The notes: generated by a model not told the origin, from the sequence alone. Shown: positions 53,272-62,554, counted from the first letter of the stretch. The stretch: 64,000 nucleotides of DNA from Virgibacillus sp. 7505 (GCF_002272135.1 NZ_NPBF01000032.1:1-64000), one strand, 5' to 3'. Translations and numbers: made by a program.

Positions 53272-53469
53272 TTATCTCCCCTTGCGGTTATAGTCTCGTT
53301 CTCTTGGTTCTTTCTTTTCTCTTGTTCTCAATTCACGGAATAAGAAAAATGCCCCAACTACACCTGAAAGAATAGTGAGCAGAAGAAATAGCGTATTGGT
53401 TGTAAATGCAAAGATTAGTAGGAAGACAAGCGCCAGGATGAAAAATCCAAAATAGCCTGCTATCTTCAT
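53272..53469 (-). CDS. Small two-helix membrane protein
   Basis: 65 aa from ATG 53469 (GAAGGAG 8 bases before). Two hydrophobic helices (about 3-23 and 26-43) and a very basic/acidic tail (RTREKKEPRERDYNRKGR). Unknown function. Only two bases separate its stop from the hydrolase start, which points to one transcript. Confidence 0.7.
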   Translation of the reverse strand: MKIAGYFGFFILALVFLLIFAFTTNTLFLLLTILSGVVGAFFLFRELRTREKKEPRERDYNRKGR

Positions 53470-53544
53470 ACATCTCACTCCTTCCAACTTATGTTTTATG
53501 TTCTTGCTTTTATATACCCATTAGCTGCCAGTTTTAAGCAAAAG

Positions 53545-53572
53545 AAAAAAGCATGCCTCCCGTGCATGCTTA
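53545..53572 (-). terminator. Terminator of the 136-aa gene
   Basis: 8-base stem AAGCATGC/GCATGCTT with six T on the minus strand. Confidence 0.85.
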
Positions 53573-53980
53573 ATGTGTGTGCAAAACAGTGCCTTCCGGT
53601 CCTATCAAGCTGATCTCCAATTCAATTTCCCGGTTGATATCATCCTCTAAGTCATGAGCCTCCACGACCTCCGCAGCTTCTCCCTTCACATCTTCCCAAA
53701 CAGAATGCATTCCGTGATCAACTTCCTCTCCCTCGTTCTGGATGCGCAAGGTGATAATGCCTTCCGGCTGAAAACCAACTCCAAGCACTTCGTACGTATC
53801 ATAAACAGCCAGCTCCTCAACTGCTGTATCGTTCACTTCCTCCAATGCATGACGAATCATCTCTTCGTGGACATCATTATAGGGGACAGGGTGGGTGGAT
53901 CGGTCAGTGAAGAAAAAGAGCAGGCCAGCTATCACCATTGTCCCCGCCAGAGCGAGACGCAATCCAAGGCTTCGTTTCAT
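53570..53980 (-). CDS. Membrane-anchored protein of unknown function
   Basis: 136 aa from the second ATG (53980), 6 bases after GGAGGT; the first ATG touches the SD. One membrane segment (7-24), then a strongly acidic outer part (HEEMIRHALEEVNDTAVEELAVYDTYEVLGVGFQPEG). No known motif. Lone gene with its own terminator. Confidence 0.7.
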   Translation of the reverse strand: MKRSLGLRLALAGTMVIAGLLFFFTDRSTHPVPYNDVHEEMIRHALEEVNDTAVEELAVYDTYEVLGVGFQPEGIITLRIQNEGEEVDHGMHSVWEDVKGEAAEVVEAHDLEDDINREIELEISLIGPEGTVLHTH

Positions 53981-54037
53981 CAGCATACCTCCATTCCTTG
54001 CTACTATATGCAGCAGGCTATGGAAACTTGTCCATAG

Positions 54038-54069
54038 AAAAAGGAGTACGCCTCCAAGCGCACTCCTTT
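54038..54069 (-). terminator. Terminator of the MMPL gene
   Basis: AAAGGAGT-CGC pairs with GCG-ACTCCTTT, one mismatch, T-run on the minus strand. Confidence 0.85.
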
Positions 54070-54075
54070 CATTAA

Positions 54076-56733
54076 TTATTTATCTTCTTCTCTGCGTCTC
54101 CGTTTGAACGGCCACCAGTTCAGCTCACCAAGTGTCGTAGCTACTGCCGGGATAAGCAGCGGCAGTATCACAAGTCCATACAATAACAGACCGATGATTA
54201 TGACTGTCGCAACTTCCAGAAGCGTCAAGACACCAGATGGCATCATGGCAGCGAATGTACCCGCCAGGATTATAGCTGCGGTAATGATAACTCCACCCAT
54301 TTTCTTCATCGAGTGAATCATGCCTGCCTGCAAATCACCACGCGCTTCTTCTGTGAAGCGGTCGAGCAGGAAGATCGAGTAATCCACTCCAAGCGATATC
54401 AAGATAACGAAGCTGAAGAATGGGACAGCCCAACTCACACCCGCATAATCCAAACCGTTGACAAAGATCAATTCAGTAATAGAGATAGCTGTATAATAGG
54501 TTAGCAGCAAGGATCCAATCATGTAAGCCGGAATGACCATAGAACGGAACAGTATAGTCAGGATGATGAATAATCCGATCATCATGATGACCATTGTCCG
54601 TGAAAGGTCGGAGGTAGATAGACCCTCCAGGTCGGCGTTGGTGCTTGTCACTCCTCCATAAACGATCTCTGCATTTTCATAAGGTGTGTCCTTCACTTCT
54701 GCATCGACACGGTCCTTGATTGTTTGCAATGTTTGAATCGCTTCCTCGGAATATGGATCTGCATCCAATACAACATCAAGTGTTACACCTTCTCCATCAC
54801 GGAAGGCATACGTATCGATACTTTCCTGGAAGTCACCCTCCAAGGCATCCTCCGGAATATACATACCAGTCTCGCGGACTGTCTCGCTGTCGCTGATATC
54901 ACGCAATGTATCAGATGCAGTTGTCAGTCCATCTGATACTTGTGTCAGCCCTTCGTTTGCAGAGCCGACGCCATCTGCAAGCTGCTGCAGCGTTTCAGTC
55001 AATGTACCAACCTGCTCCTGCTGACCTTGCAGCTGCGTATCAGCTTGTTCCAGACCTGATTGTATCTGTGCGAGCTGCTCGCTGATACCTGCGAGCTGAG
55101 CAGATGCTTGCTGGATATTGCCTGTTTGCTGTAATTGGCCAGTTACTTGCTGCAATGCAGTATTGATTTGGCCAAGACCTTCTGTTGCATCAGATAGGCC
55201 GCCACCGCTGGATGAACCAGCACCGCCTGCCTGCCCAGAAATTTGGTTCAGTCCATCCTGTACCTGCGTCAGGCCATCCTGCACTTCTCCGATTCCATCA
55301 ACAGCATCATTGATGCCATCCGCAATTTGACCAGTTTGGGAATCTACATACAAATCATCGATCTTCTCACCCGTTGGCTGTGTTGCTGTGCGGACCTTTT
55401 CCACACCATCAATCTTGCTGATTGCATCACTCAAATTATCAAGGTATGGCAGCGTGTTTGCTGTTGTCAGGTTTTCATCATCATTGATGACAACCTGTAT
55501 CGGCATAGCTTCTCCTTTTCCGATAGCGTCTCCGATAGCATTAAGCCCTTTGATGGAACTATAATCACTGCTGATTTCTTCCGTTGAGTTAAAGGAAACT
55601 TGTTCATCATACGTGAGCACGAACGGCACTGTGATTGCTGCTGTGATTGCCAGGAACAGCACCGGTCTTGCAACAGAGTGGCGTCCAAGGAAATGCCATA
55701 GTTTGTTGTCTCCGTGAGAGGCAGCTTTTTTGGAAGGCCAAAATAATTTCTCACCAAGCGTTACCATGAACAGCGGCAGTACTGTCACAAGGACGATCAA
55801 TAAAACCGCGACCCCTACAGCAACTCCCACTGCAGATTGGAAGATAGCAAACTTCGCAAAGAAGATAGATGCAAATCCTACAAACACTGCAATAGCACTG
55901 ATGAATAGTGTACGTCCAGCTGTCCGATATGCCGTAATGGTAGCTTCGACTTTATCATGCCCATTAGCAAGCTCCTCCCGGAAACGGCTGAGCAGCAGAA
56001 TGCAATAGTCAGTACCGATACCGAATAAAATCGCAACCAGGAACGTCTGGGTGAACGTTGAAATCGGGAAGTCCAACGTGTCCACTAAAATAGCCAGAAT
56101 TCCCTGGCTGATCAAGTATGTAATACCTACTGTGATCAATGGAACGAATGGAGTCACGATCGAACGGAACACGATCAAGAGCAAAGCTACGATAATGAAA
56201 ACTGTAATCAGCTCTGTCTTCTTCAAACCTTCTTCAGATGTATTGGCAAAATCTTGGTTGATCAGTGATGCACCCGTTACATATGCCGTAGCATCTTCAG
56301 GTACCGCCTCATAAATCTCATCTGCTATCCTTTCCACTTCTTCATCCGATCCTTCGACCGTTACCGGCATCATGACCGTCTTTTTGTCTTCGGATGTCAT
56401 TTGATCCTGTATCTCTTGATTATCTGTCAGCGGTGTAGTAATCTCCCTGACACCGTCGATTTGTTCGACTTTGTCGATGACTCCCTGAATCATGTCCTCG
56501 CTATCTTGATCCAAGGCCTCGTCAAGCTCGAACACGACACTTATGGAATTACTATTTTCCCCGGCATCTTCTAATATATCGCTAGCGCGTATGGAAACCG
56601 CATCTTCCGGAAGCTGTGTCTGCCCTTTATCTGATGCCAGCTGGGTCAGATTCGGCGAAAAAATCGTCAATCCAACCGCGAGCAGGATAACTGCAATCGC
56701 GATGACCCATTTGAAACGAATGATTGTCCTCAA
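54076..56733 (-). CDS. MMPL/RND-type membrane exporter
   Basis: 885 aa. Two MMPL repeats, each with an outer domain followed by a bundle of membrane helices; FGIGTDYCILLLSRFREEL and SLGVDYSIFLLDRFTEEAR are the paired Asp-Tyr motifs in helix 4 and 10. Between about 470 and 620 lies a Gln/Gly-rich helical repeat zone (DGLTQVQDGLNQI, TEGLGQINTALQQV, TLTETLQQLADGV), as in YhgE/Pip proteins. Start is TTG 56733, overlapping the MarR stop (TTGA), with GGAGAAGG upstream. Probably exports a lipid or drug under the MarR regulator. Confidence 0.9.
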   Translation of the reverse strand: MRTIIRFKWVIAIAVILLAVGLTIFSPNLTQLASDKGQTQLPEDAVSIRASDILEDAGENSNSISVVFELDEALDQDSEDMIQGVIDKVEQIDGVREITTPLTDNQEIQDQMTSEDKKTVMMPVTVEGSDEEVERIADEIYEAVPEDATAYVTGASLINQDFANTSEEGLKKTELITVFIIVALLLIVFRSIVTPFVPLITVGITYLISQGILAILVDTLDFPISTFTQTFLVAILFGIGTDYCILLLSRFREELANGHDKVEATITAYRTAGRTLFISAIAVFVGFASIFFAKFAIFQSAVGVAVGVAVLLIVLVTVLPLFMVTLGEKLFWPSKKAASHGDNKLWHFLGRHSVARPVLFLAITAAITVPFVLTYDEQVSFNSTEEISSDYSSIKGLNAIGDAIGKGEAMPIQVVINDDENLTTANTLPYLDNLSDAISKIDGVEKVRTATQPTGEKIDDLYVDSQTGQIADGINDAVDGIGEVQDGLTQVQDGLNQISGQAGGAGSSSGGGLSDATEGLGQINTALQQVTGQLQQTGNIQQASAQLAGISEQLAQIQSGLEQADTQLQGQQEQVGTLTETLQQLADGVGSANEGLTQVSDGLTTASDTLRDISDSETVRETGMYIPEDALEGDFQESIDTYAFRDGEGVTLDVVLDADPYSEEAIQTLQTIKDRVDAEVKDTPYENAEIVYGGVTSTNADLEGLSTSDLSRTMVIMMIGLFIILTILFRSMVIPAYMIGSLLLTYYTAISITELIFVNGLDYAGVSWAVPFFSFVILISLGVDYSIFLLDRFTEEARGDLQAGMIHSMKKMGGVIITAAIILAGTFAAMMPSGVLTLLEVATVIIIGLLLYGLVILPLLIPAVATTLGELNWWPFKRRRREEDK

Positions 56734-57179
56734 TTTTCCTTCTCCCCTTTTTTAAGCTGTTCTTTTACATCTGTAAAAATCCGGATGAATGCTTCTACAT
56801 CTTCATCCTTAATATGCTCGAAAAGCCCGCAGAACCTATCATAGATGGCTTCCTCCGCTTGTTTCAGGATCTCTTCCCCATTCTCTGTAATTTGCACAAG
56901 CTTCGTCCGCTTATCCCCTTCTGAATCGACCCATTCTACCCAGCCCTTCTCATGCAGTTTTTTCAGACGATTGGAAATCGCACTCTTATGTACTTGCTGC
57001 ACGATAGCCAAGTGACCAGGCGAAGAAGCTCCATACAAGCTCAAGATTTTTATCAAACCAACCTGCTGTGGCGATACCTCCTTGAACACGTCATATGCAG
57101 AGCCTTTCTTATGGAACAATTCGGTTGCCATGAATGACACCTCATTGAAGAGATCAATTGCTTCTTTCAATTTATCCAA
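56730..57179 (-). CDS. MarR-family regulator
   Basis: 149 aa winged-helix protein: VSPQQVGLIKILSLYGASSPGHLAIVQQVHKSAISNRLKKLHEKGWVEWVDSEGDKRTKLVQITENG covers helix-turn-helix and wing. TTG start at 57179 with AGGGGGT 9 bases before. Translationally coupled to the MMPL gene, which is its likely target; inducer unknown. A palindrome on the -10 suggests self-repression. Confidence 0.9.
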   Translation of the reverse strand: MDKLKEAIDLFNEVSFMATELFHKKGSAYDVFKEVSPQQVGLIKILSLYGASSPGHLAIVQQVHKSAISNRLKKLHEKGWVEWVDSEGDKRTKLVQITENGEEILKQAEEAIYDRFCGLFEHIKDEDVEAFIRIFTDVKEQLKKGEKEN

Positions 57180-57204
57180 AATGGTTTACCCCCTATACCA
57201 ATTC

Positions 57205-57233
57205 AGTTTATACCCTAAACTATATGTAGTCAA
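57205..57233 (-). promoter_or_regulatory. Promoter and operator of the MarR-MMPL operon
   Basis: -35 TTGACT (57228-57233), 15 bases, -10 TATAAA (57207-57212). The inverted repeat AGTTTA-N5-TAAACT (57205-57221) covers the -10 and is a probable MarR site. Confidence 0.55.
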
Positions 57234-57568
57234 ACCTTAATGTCTGCTAATGAAATAAAAATATTATCTAAAATGACGATATAAATGGGTACATATAGGC
57301 AGACAGTGTATCAACGCCAGAATTACCCAAAATGTAGGCTTAGGAACCCGAAAGAATATATTCCCATTACGGCACGATTACAAATGCCCGTTTTTAGCAC
57401 TGTACTTTTCCTAGTTATACCCTTTTGTTAGGGTATTAGGCTGGAAAACCCCTGCATAAGAAACAAACAGTTTCGTCTATTCCCTTCCCTCTGCTGTTTC
57501 CGTAGCATTAGAAAAGGAACAACAGACGCCGCCACGTCTGACAGTTTTAAAAGAGGAGTGGAATACTA
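57222..57568 (+). promoter_or_regulatory. Long leader of the GH3 gene
   Basis: 347 bases without a gene. It holds a 7-base inverted repeat ATACCCT-N6-AGGGTAT (57417-57436), an imperfect larger stem around 57491-57525, and CAGACG-N6-CGTCTG (57523-57540) just above the SD. The TTATACCCT word also occurs in the MarR operator (57208-57216). I found no clear -35/-10 pair, no T-box and no known riboswitch. Confidence 0.4.
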
Positions 57569-60217
57569 TTGGCTAAGCTTACACGCTTTCCGGTGATCGG
57601 ATTTATTACCGTTTTACTTATTGGACTTATCGCATCTCCATTCCAAGCTTTTGCAGAAGAAACAGATAAGCCTTGGATGAATGTGGATCTGTCTGCGAAA
57701 AAGAGGACAAACCTGCTGCTTGATGCTATGTCCCTTGAGGACAAGGTTAATCTCATCACAGGAAATTTAAACAACTATTATGGATACTACAATGAAGGAA
57801 TGGAGAAATACGGAATTCCTGAATTGAAAATGGCAGATGGCCCTGCTGGGGTCAGAATTGCTAACCCTGACATACAGAACAAACAGTCAACTGCAATGCC
57901 AGCTCCAATTGCCCTTGCAGCTTCATGGGATACAGATGCAGCAGCTGCATACGGAGATGTGCTCGGTAACGAAGCTTTCAATACGACACATAATGTGCTG
58001 CTCGGACCTGGCCTTGATATTGCGCGGAACGCATTCGGTTCCCGTAACTTCGAATCTTTAGGAGAAGATCCAGTGCTGCAATCCCGCATGGCTGCTTCTT
58101 ACATAAATGGAGTTCAAGAAAATCACGTCATGACGACAGCAAAGCACTATCTGCTGAATAACCAAGAAACATTGCGTTTCACGAATGATTCACAGGCAAG
58201 CGAACGTGCAATCAATGAAATTTACGCTCGCCCATTCCAAGCAGCGATTGAAGATGCTGATCTTAGCAGTATCATGTGTTCCTTTAATAAGGTGAATACA
58301 GAATACGCTTGTGATAGCAAAACATTATTAACTGATTTGCTTCGCGATCAGCTAGACTTTGAAGGTTTTGTTATGAGTGATTATGGTGCCAACATCAGTA
58401 CGGCGAACTCTATCAATTCCGGTCTTGATCTGGAAACTCCAGGAGAACCAGATGGTAAATGGGGCGATAATCTGCTCCAAGCTGTGAAAGACGGTCAAGT
58501 GAGCGAAGAAACAATCAATCAAAGCACCTACCGCCTGCTTTACCAAATGTTCGATAAAGGTTTGATTGATAATCCGACACAGAATAAGCAGATCGATACA
58601 GCAGCCCACGGACAAACAGCACGCGAAATAGCTGCCGAAAGCATGGTATTGCTGAAAAACAAAAAAGATGTTCTGCCAATCAAGGACAACACAGATTCCA
58701 TTGCTGTAATCGGACCTGATGCTGATAATGCATCAGCAGCTGGCGGCGGCAGCTCGCTCGTGAATCCGACGTATACTGTAAGTCCGCTGGAAGGCATCAA
58801 AAACCAAGCTGGGGAAAATACCAAAGTCAGCTATACAGCTGGAACCGATCCAATCAGTGCTGGCGATGTTATGCCTGGACCTGACGCTGTCCCTTCTTCC
58901 CTGCTGCACACTGCAAAAGATGCATCTGAGAATGGATTAAAAGCGGAATACTGGACGAATAAGAACTTTGAAGGAAACCCGTCACACGAACGTACAGACA
59001 GACAAGTTAACATGAACCTTGGATTCTATAACTATGAAGGCTTTAACTCTCAGTCACCAAAACTGGACAAGCTGCCGACAGACTTGAACGGCATGATGTC
59101 CGCTCGCTGGACGGGTGTCATTGAAGCTCCTAAGGATGGAACATATAACCTATCCACTACCAGCTTTGGAACAAGTAAACTTTATTTGGATGGCGAGCTG
59201 ATTGTAGAGAATGAAGGAAAAGAGCTTGGTACCAAATCCGTCGAAGTAGAATTGAAAAAAGGCGAGCAGCATGATATTAGAATCGAATATCAAACAGATT
59301 ATGAAACTGGAGATGGCCGTGATTATGGCGGTCAGGTAAGATTCGGCTGGGAACCTGCAAAAGGTGCTGTCGATGAACAGATCAAAGAAGCTGTAAAAGC
59401 TGCCAAGAAAGCAGATAAAGCTGTCATTGTAACACGCACATATGATAGCGAAGGCTACACAGAGCGTTCCGACATGGAGCTGCCAAACAACCAGCAGCAG
59501 CTGATTGAAGAAGTTTCAAAAGTTAATAAAAACACGATTGTCGTGAATGAGAGCGGAATCGCAATTGAAATGGGAGACTGGCAGGACAATGTCAAAGGTA
59601 TCGTTCAGGCTTGGTATCCTGGTCAAGAACAAGGTAATGCCATTGCGGATGTCCTATTCGGGGATGTCAACCCATCTGGTAAGCTGCCAGTTACATTCCC
59701 TGTCGATGAAGACAAGACACCAACAAGCAACGAAGACCAATTCCCTGGTACGAATGGCGTAAACAACTACTCAGAAGGTGTATTCGTCGGTTATCGCGGC
59801 TATGACAAACAAAACCTGGAAGTAGCTTATCCATTCGGATACGGTCTTTCTTATACTGACTTCAAGTATAGCAATCTGCATACGAAAGTGAAACAGAAGC
59901 AAGATGATACTAGCATTGAAGTGAAGCTTAACCTTGCCAACACTGGAGATACAAAAGGTGCTGAAGTTGTCCAAGTGTACGCAGGCGAATTACCGACAAC
60001 AGACGTTGAAACACCTGCTAAGCAGTTAGCCGGCTTCGAGAAAGTCGAGCTTAAACCTGGCAAACAGAAGTCCGTCAAGATTGAGCTCGATCCGAAAGCA
60101 TTCTCATATTATGATGAAACGAAAAATGAATGGGTTATGCCTTCTGGCGAAGTGCCTGTCTATGTGGGCAGCTCTTCCGAGGATATTAGATTAGAAGGTA
60201 CTGTAACCTTGCCATAA
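57569..60217 (+). CDS. Secreted GH3 beta-glucosidase with PA14 domain
   Basis: 882 aa from TTG 57569 (GAGGAG upstream). Signal peptide with cleavage after AFA near 28. GH3 N-domain with GPGLDIARNAFGSRNFESLGEDP, TAKHYLLNNQET and the nucleophile Asp in GFVMSDYGAN; C-domain with VLLKNKKDVLPI and the FPGTNG/GYRGYD region; inserted PA14 domain (about 450-600: LKAEYWTNKNFEGNP, GTYNLSTTSFGTSKLYLDGELIV), and a C-terminal FnIII-like domain. No sorting signal, so probably released. The NagZ-specific His-Asp loop is absent. It cleaves terminal beta-glucosyl units, maybe of beta-1,6 or beta-1,3 oligomers. Confidence 0.92.
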   Translation: MAKLTRFPVIGFITVLLIGLIASPFQAFAEETDKPWMNVDLSAKKRTNLLLDAMSLEDKVNLITGNLNNYYGYYNEGMEKYGIPELKMADGPAGVRIANPDIQNKQSTAMPAPIALAASWDTDAAAAYGDVLGNEAFNTTHNVLLGPGLDIARNAFGSRNFESLGEDPVLQSRMAASYINGVQENHVMTTAKHYLLNNQETLRFTNDSQASERAINEIYARPFQAAIEDADLSSIMCSFNKVNTEYACDSKTLLTDLLRDQLDFEGFVMSDYGANISTANSINSGLDLETPGEPDGKWGDNLLQAVKDGQVSEETINQSTYRLLYQMFDKGLIDNPTQNKQIDTAAHGQTAREIAAESMVLLKNKKDVLPIKDNTDSIAVIGPDADNASAAGGGSSLVNPTYTVSPLEGIKNQAGENTKVSYTAGTDPISAGDVMPGPDAVPSSLLHTAKDASENGLKAEYWTNKNFEGNPSHERTDRQVNMNLGFYNYEGFNSQSPKLDKLPTDLNGMMSARWTGVIEAPKDGTYNLSTTSFGTSKLYLDGELIVENEGKELGTKSVEVELKKGEQHDIRIEYQTDYETGDGRDYGGQVRFGWEPAKGAVDEQIKEAVKAAKKADKAVIVTRTYDSEGYTERSDMELPNNQQQLIEEVSKVNKNTIVVNESGIAIEMGDWQDNVKGIVQAWYPGQEQGNAIADVLFGDVNPSGKLPVTFPVDEDKTPTSNEDQFPGTNGVNNYSEGVFVGYRGYDKQNLEVAYPFGYGLSYTDFKYSNLHTKVKQKQDDTSIEVKLNLANTGDTKGAEVVQVYAGELPTTDVETPAKQLAGFEKVELKPGKQKSVKIELDPKAFSYYDETKNEWVMPSGEVPVYVGSSSEDIRLEGTVTLP

Positions 60218-60226
60218 CAAAATGAA

Positions 60227-60258
60227 AACATCCTGCAGAAACTCTGCAGGATGTTTTT
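60227..60258 (+). terminator. Hairpin between the GH3 and GH30 genes
   Basis: 13-base perfect stem (60227-60239 with 60243-60255) and a T-run; the GH30 SD follows at once. Attenuation of GH30 is likely. Confidence 0.85.
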
Positions 60259-60273
60259 GTAAGGAGGAATAAG

Positions 60274-61710
60274 ATGAAAAGACTCACATCCCTTCTCTTA
60301 CTCATGCTTTGCTTTTTCCTGCTGAGTGACAGGTTTAAAGAACCTCCTCCCCTAGCTGACAGCTGGCTGACAACCGGAGATGAGCAGCATCTTCTCGAGA
60401 ACCAGCCTGCCAAACTATTTCAGGATGACAAGCAGGATCTTCCGACCATTTTTGTCGATAAGCATAAAACATATCAGCAAATGGATGGTTTCGGAGCGGC
60501 AATGACTGGATCAAGCGCCTATCTGCTGGAACATAAATTGACTGCTAAACAACGCGATGCGCTATTCCAGGATTTGTTCAGCGAATCCGGTATTCATTTA
60601 TCATACCTTCGACACACAATTGGAGCTTCAGATTATAGCGTGGATGATAGAGGAAACCCATCTTCCTATACGTATGCAGATCAGCAAGGTACACTTGAAG
60701 ATCCGCTGCAGCATTTCTCCACTGCACCAGATCGTACCGTCATGAACATGCTGAAACTAGCAAAGATAAGCAACCCCGAACTGCAATTGATGGGTACGCC
60801 ATGGACTGCACCACCATGGCTGAAATATGGAGAGCACACATATAATGGCTCCTATCTGAATTATGCAGATCAACGAACTTATGAGATTTACGCGGATTAT
60901 TTTATAAAGTATTTGCTGGATTACAAGGAGGAAGGATTGGATATTGATTTGCTATCTGTGCAAAACGAGCCGCAGTTTGAAACAGCAGCTTATCCGAGCA
61001 TGGCAATGGGTGCAGCGGAGCAGCAATACTTTATCCAGAACTTTTTAGGACCAGCAATCCTGGACGCTGGTTTAAGAACAGCTATTGTCGCGTATGACCA
61101 TAACTGGGAAAACAGCAAAGATTACGCAGAGACAGTGCTCAATGGAGCTTCAGAGTATACAGCAGGAACTGCTTATCATTGCTACGCAGGCAATCCAGAG
61201 AATACTGCAGAAATACAGGAGCTTCATCCCGAGAAAGGCATCTACTTCACTGAGTGCAGCGGAGGAGCATGGGGTGAGGATTTCGGAGATAACTTGAGTT
61301 GGCTGATGGATCAAGTTATCATCGGCACAACCCGGAATTGGTCCAAAACGGTGTTTTTATGGAACTTGGCTCTGGATGAGACAGGCGGACCGACAAATGG
61401 CGGCTGCACGGATTGCCGGGGCGTCGTCACAGTTGACAGCCAATCAGGTAATAGTAAGAAGAACGTTGAATATTATGCACTTGGTCATATAAGCAAGTTC
61501 GTCCAGCCTGGGGCAGTTCGTATCTCGAGTACAGAGCTGCCGCATCTTTCAACTGCCGCTTTCTGGGATCAAAAAGAAGATAAAATCATCCTGCTTGCAG
61601 CAAATACGAGCAATACGACACAAACCTTCCAACTCGAAGAGGAGAACAAGCATCTTCCATATACAATCGCACCACAATCAGCCATCACCTTCGTTTGGGA
61701 AGGACGATGA
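60274..61710 (+). CDS. Secreted GH30 glycosidase
   Basis: 478 aa. Membrane-type signal (4-21). GH30 (beta/alpha)8 barrel with MDGFGAAMTGSSAYLL, YLRHTIGASDYS, GTPWTAPPWLK, acid/base Glu in SVQNEPQFETAAYPSM, nucleophile Glu in YFTECSGGAWG, then the C-terminal beta-sandwich. Family members include endo-beta-1,6-glucanase and glucosylceramidase. With the GH3 partner a beta-1,6-glucan or sphingolipid-like glucoside is the likely target. Same transcript as GH3, weakened by the hairpin. Confidence 0.92.
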   Translation: MKRLTSLLLLMLCFFLLSDRFKEPPPLADSWLTTGDEQHLLENQPAKLFQDDKQDLPTIFVDKHKTYQQMDGFGAAMTGSSAYLLEHKLTAKQRDALFQDLFSESGIHLSYLRHTIGASDYSVDDRGNPSSYTYADQQGTLEDPLQHFSTAPDRTVMNMLKLAKISNPELQLMGTPWTAPPWLKYGEHTYNGSYLNYADQRTYEIYADYFIKYLLDYKEEGLDIDLLSVQNEPQFETAAYPSMAMGAAEQQYFIQNFLGPAILDAGLRTAIVAYDHNWENSKDYAETVLNGASEYTAGTAYHCYAGNPENTAEIQELHPEKGIYFTECSGGAWGEDFGDNLSWLMDQVIIGTTRNWSKTVFLWNLALDETGGPTNGGCTDCRGVVTVDSQSGNSKKNVEYYALGHISKFVQPGAVRISSTELPHLSTAAFWDQKEDKIILLAANTSNTTQTFQLEEENKHLPYTIAPQSAITFVWEGR

Positions 61711-61721
61711 GAATGTTCAGC

Positions 61722-61756
61722 AAAAAAGGCGGCCTGCTTCATGCAGCCGCCTTTTT
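61722..61756. terminator. Bidirectional terminator after GH30
   Basis: Stem AAAAAGGCGGC-TGC/GCA-GCCGCCTTTTT with one mismatch, serving GH30 and the convergent small gene. Confidence 0.92.
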
Positions 61757-62112
61757 CATTTTTCTGCTGGAGTTCCTTGATGGAATAACATCCGCCAGCC
61801 GCCCGGCTGATAACGCCAAATGGAGCTTCGCAGCTGCTCTCTTCCCGATCCTGCGTCACAGGTACGAAATGTAGCCAGAACTGTGTCTTCAGACAATATC
61901 CGTACATCGAAATCCCTGATATCCAAATCAACTGAATCCAATCCATTTGTGACAATATCCTTTTTACGGAATGATTGACCGGATGATCCGTGTTCCAAAA
62001 AGTCTTCTGTCAGTAAATTGCCGACAGCGTCTGTCGATAGTCTCGTGTCATCTTCCAGCAGGGATCTTTCTAATTGCAAAATTGTCTCTTTCACTTGCAG
62101 CTGTTCATCCAT
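61756..62112 (-). CDS. NTF2-like protein (DUF4440 type)
   Basis: 118 aa. Helix LQVKETILQLERSLLEDD, LLTEDFLEHGSSGQSFRKKDIV, and the strand pair TVLATFRTCDAG...SSIWRYQPGGWRMLFHQGTP form the small cone-shaped SnoaL/NTF2 fold. Cytosolic; function of such proteins varies and cannot be deduced. SD is weak (GAGGCGAG). Confidence 0.8.
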   Translation of the reverse strand: MDEQLQVKETILQLERSLLEDDTRLSTDAVGNLLTEDFLEHGSSGQSFRKKDIVTNGLDSVDLDIRDFDVRILSEDTVLATFRTCDAGSGREQLRSSIWRYQPGGWRMLFHQGTPAEK

Positions 62113-62206
62113 CTCGACTCGCCTCGCTTTTTATCTTAATTATATCTTTACGTCCATTCTATGAAAAGGGTTTCAAAATACAATAAAAAAGACTTGCTGA
62201 CCATAT

Positions 62207-62235
62207 TTGTATACATTTATGAAAACTGGTACAGT
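62207..62235 (+). promoter_or_regulatory. Promoter candidate of the 88-aa gene
   Basis: TTGTAT (62207-62212), 17 bases, extended -10 TGG-TACAGT (62230-62235). Confidence 0.45.
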
Positions 62236-62257
62236 ATTTAAAAGATGGGGTGACAAG

Positions 62258-62524
62258 ATGGAATTGAAAAGAAGACCGCTCGTTGCGGCACTATTGAGCT
62301 TTCTATTCGCTGGCTTGGGTCAGTTTTATAACCAACAGAGTTTGAAAGGGACTATCTTCATCCTGATCAATCTGATCAACTTGTTCCTGATGTGGTTTGT
62401 TGTTGGTCTGTTCACGTTTTTCATTTTCTCGATCTATAATATCTATGACGCCTATAAAATGGCAAAACGCGCGAATATGAAGCTCGCCCGTCAGAGCGGA
62501 AAAGTCGAGCCTTCGCCTAACTAA
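62258..62524 (+). CDS. Small membrane protein, TM2-like
   Basis: 88 aa from ATG 62258 (GGGGTGA upstream). Two hydrophobic helices (8-20 and 29-57) with LLSFLFAGLGQFYNQQSLKG and IYDAYKMAKRANM, a pattern common in small TM2-related proteins of Bacillaceae. Function unknown. Single gene with own promoter and terminator. Confidence 0.75.
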   Translation: MELKRRPLVAALLSFLFAGLGQFYNQQSLKGTIFILINLINLFLMWFVVGLFTFFIFSIYNIYDAYKMAKRANMKLARQSGKVEPSPN

Positions 62525-62554
62525 AACAGCTGCCCTACTTAGGCAGCTGCTTTC
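62523..62554. terminator. Bidirectional terminator
   Basis: Stem CAGCTGCC/GGCAGCTG (62527-62534 with 62542-62549), between convergent genes. Confidence 0.75.

Noticed and set aside
57222-57568. T-box or other riboswitch upstream of the GH3 gene
   Set aside because: No T-box consensus, no tRNA-like anti-terminator pattern, no recognisable metabolite aptamer; only short hairpins.
57569-60217. GH3 enzyme as NagZ for peptidoglycan recycling
   Set aside because: The NagZ/NagZ-like KHFPGHG loop with its His-Asp pair is absent (here TAKHYLLNNQ), and the PA14 insertion and FnIII-like tail are of the beta-glucosidase branch.
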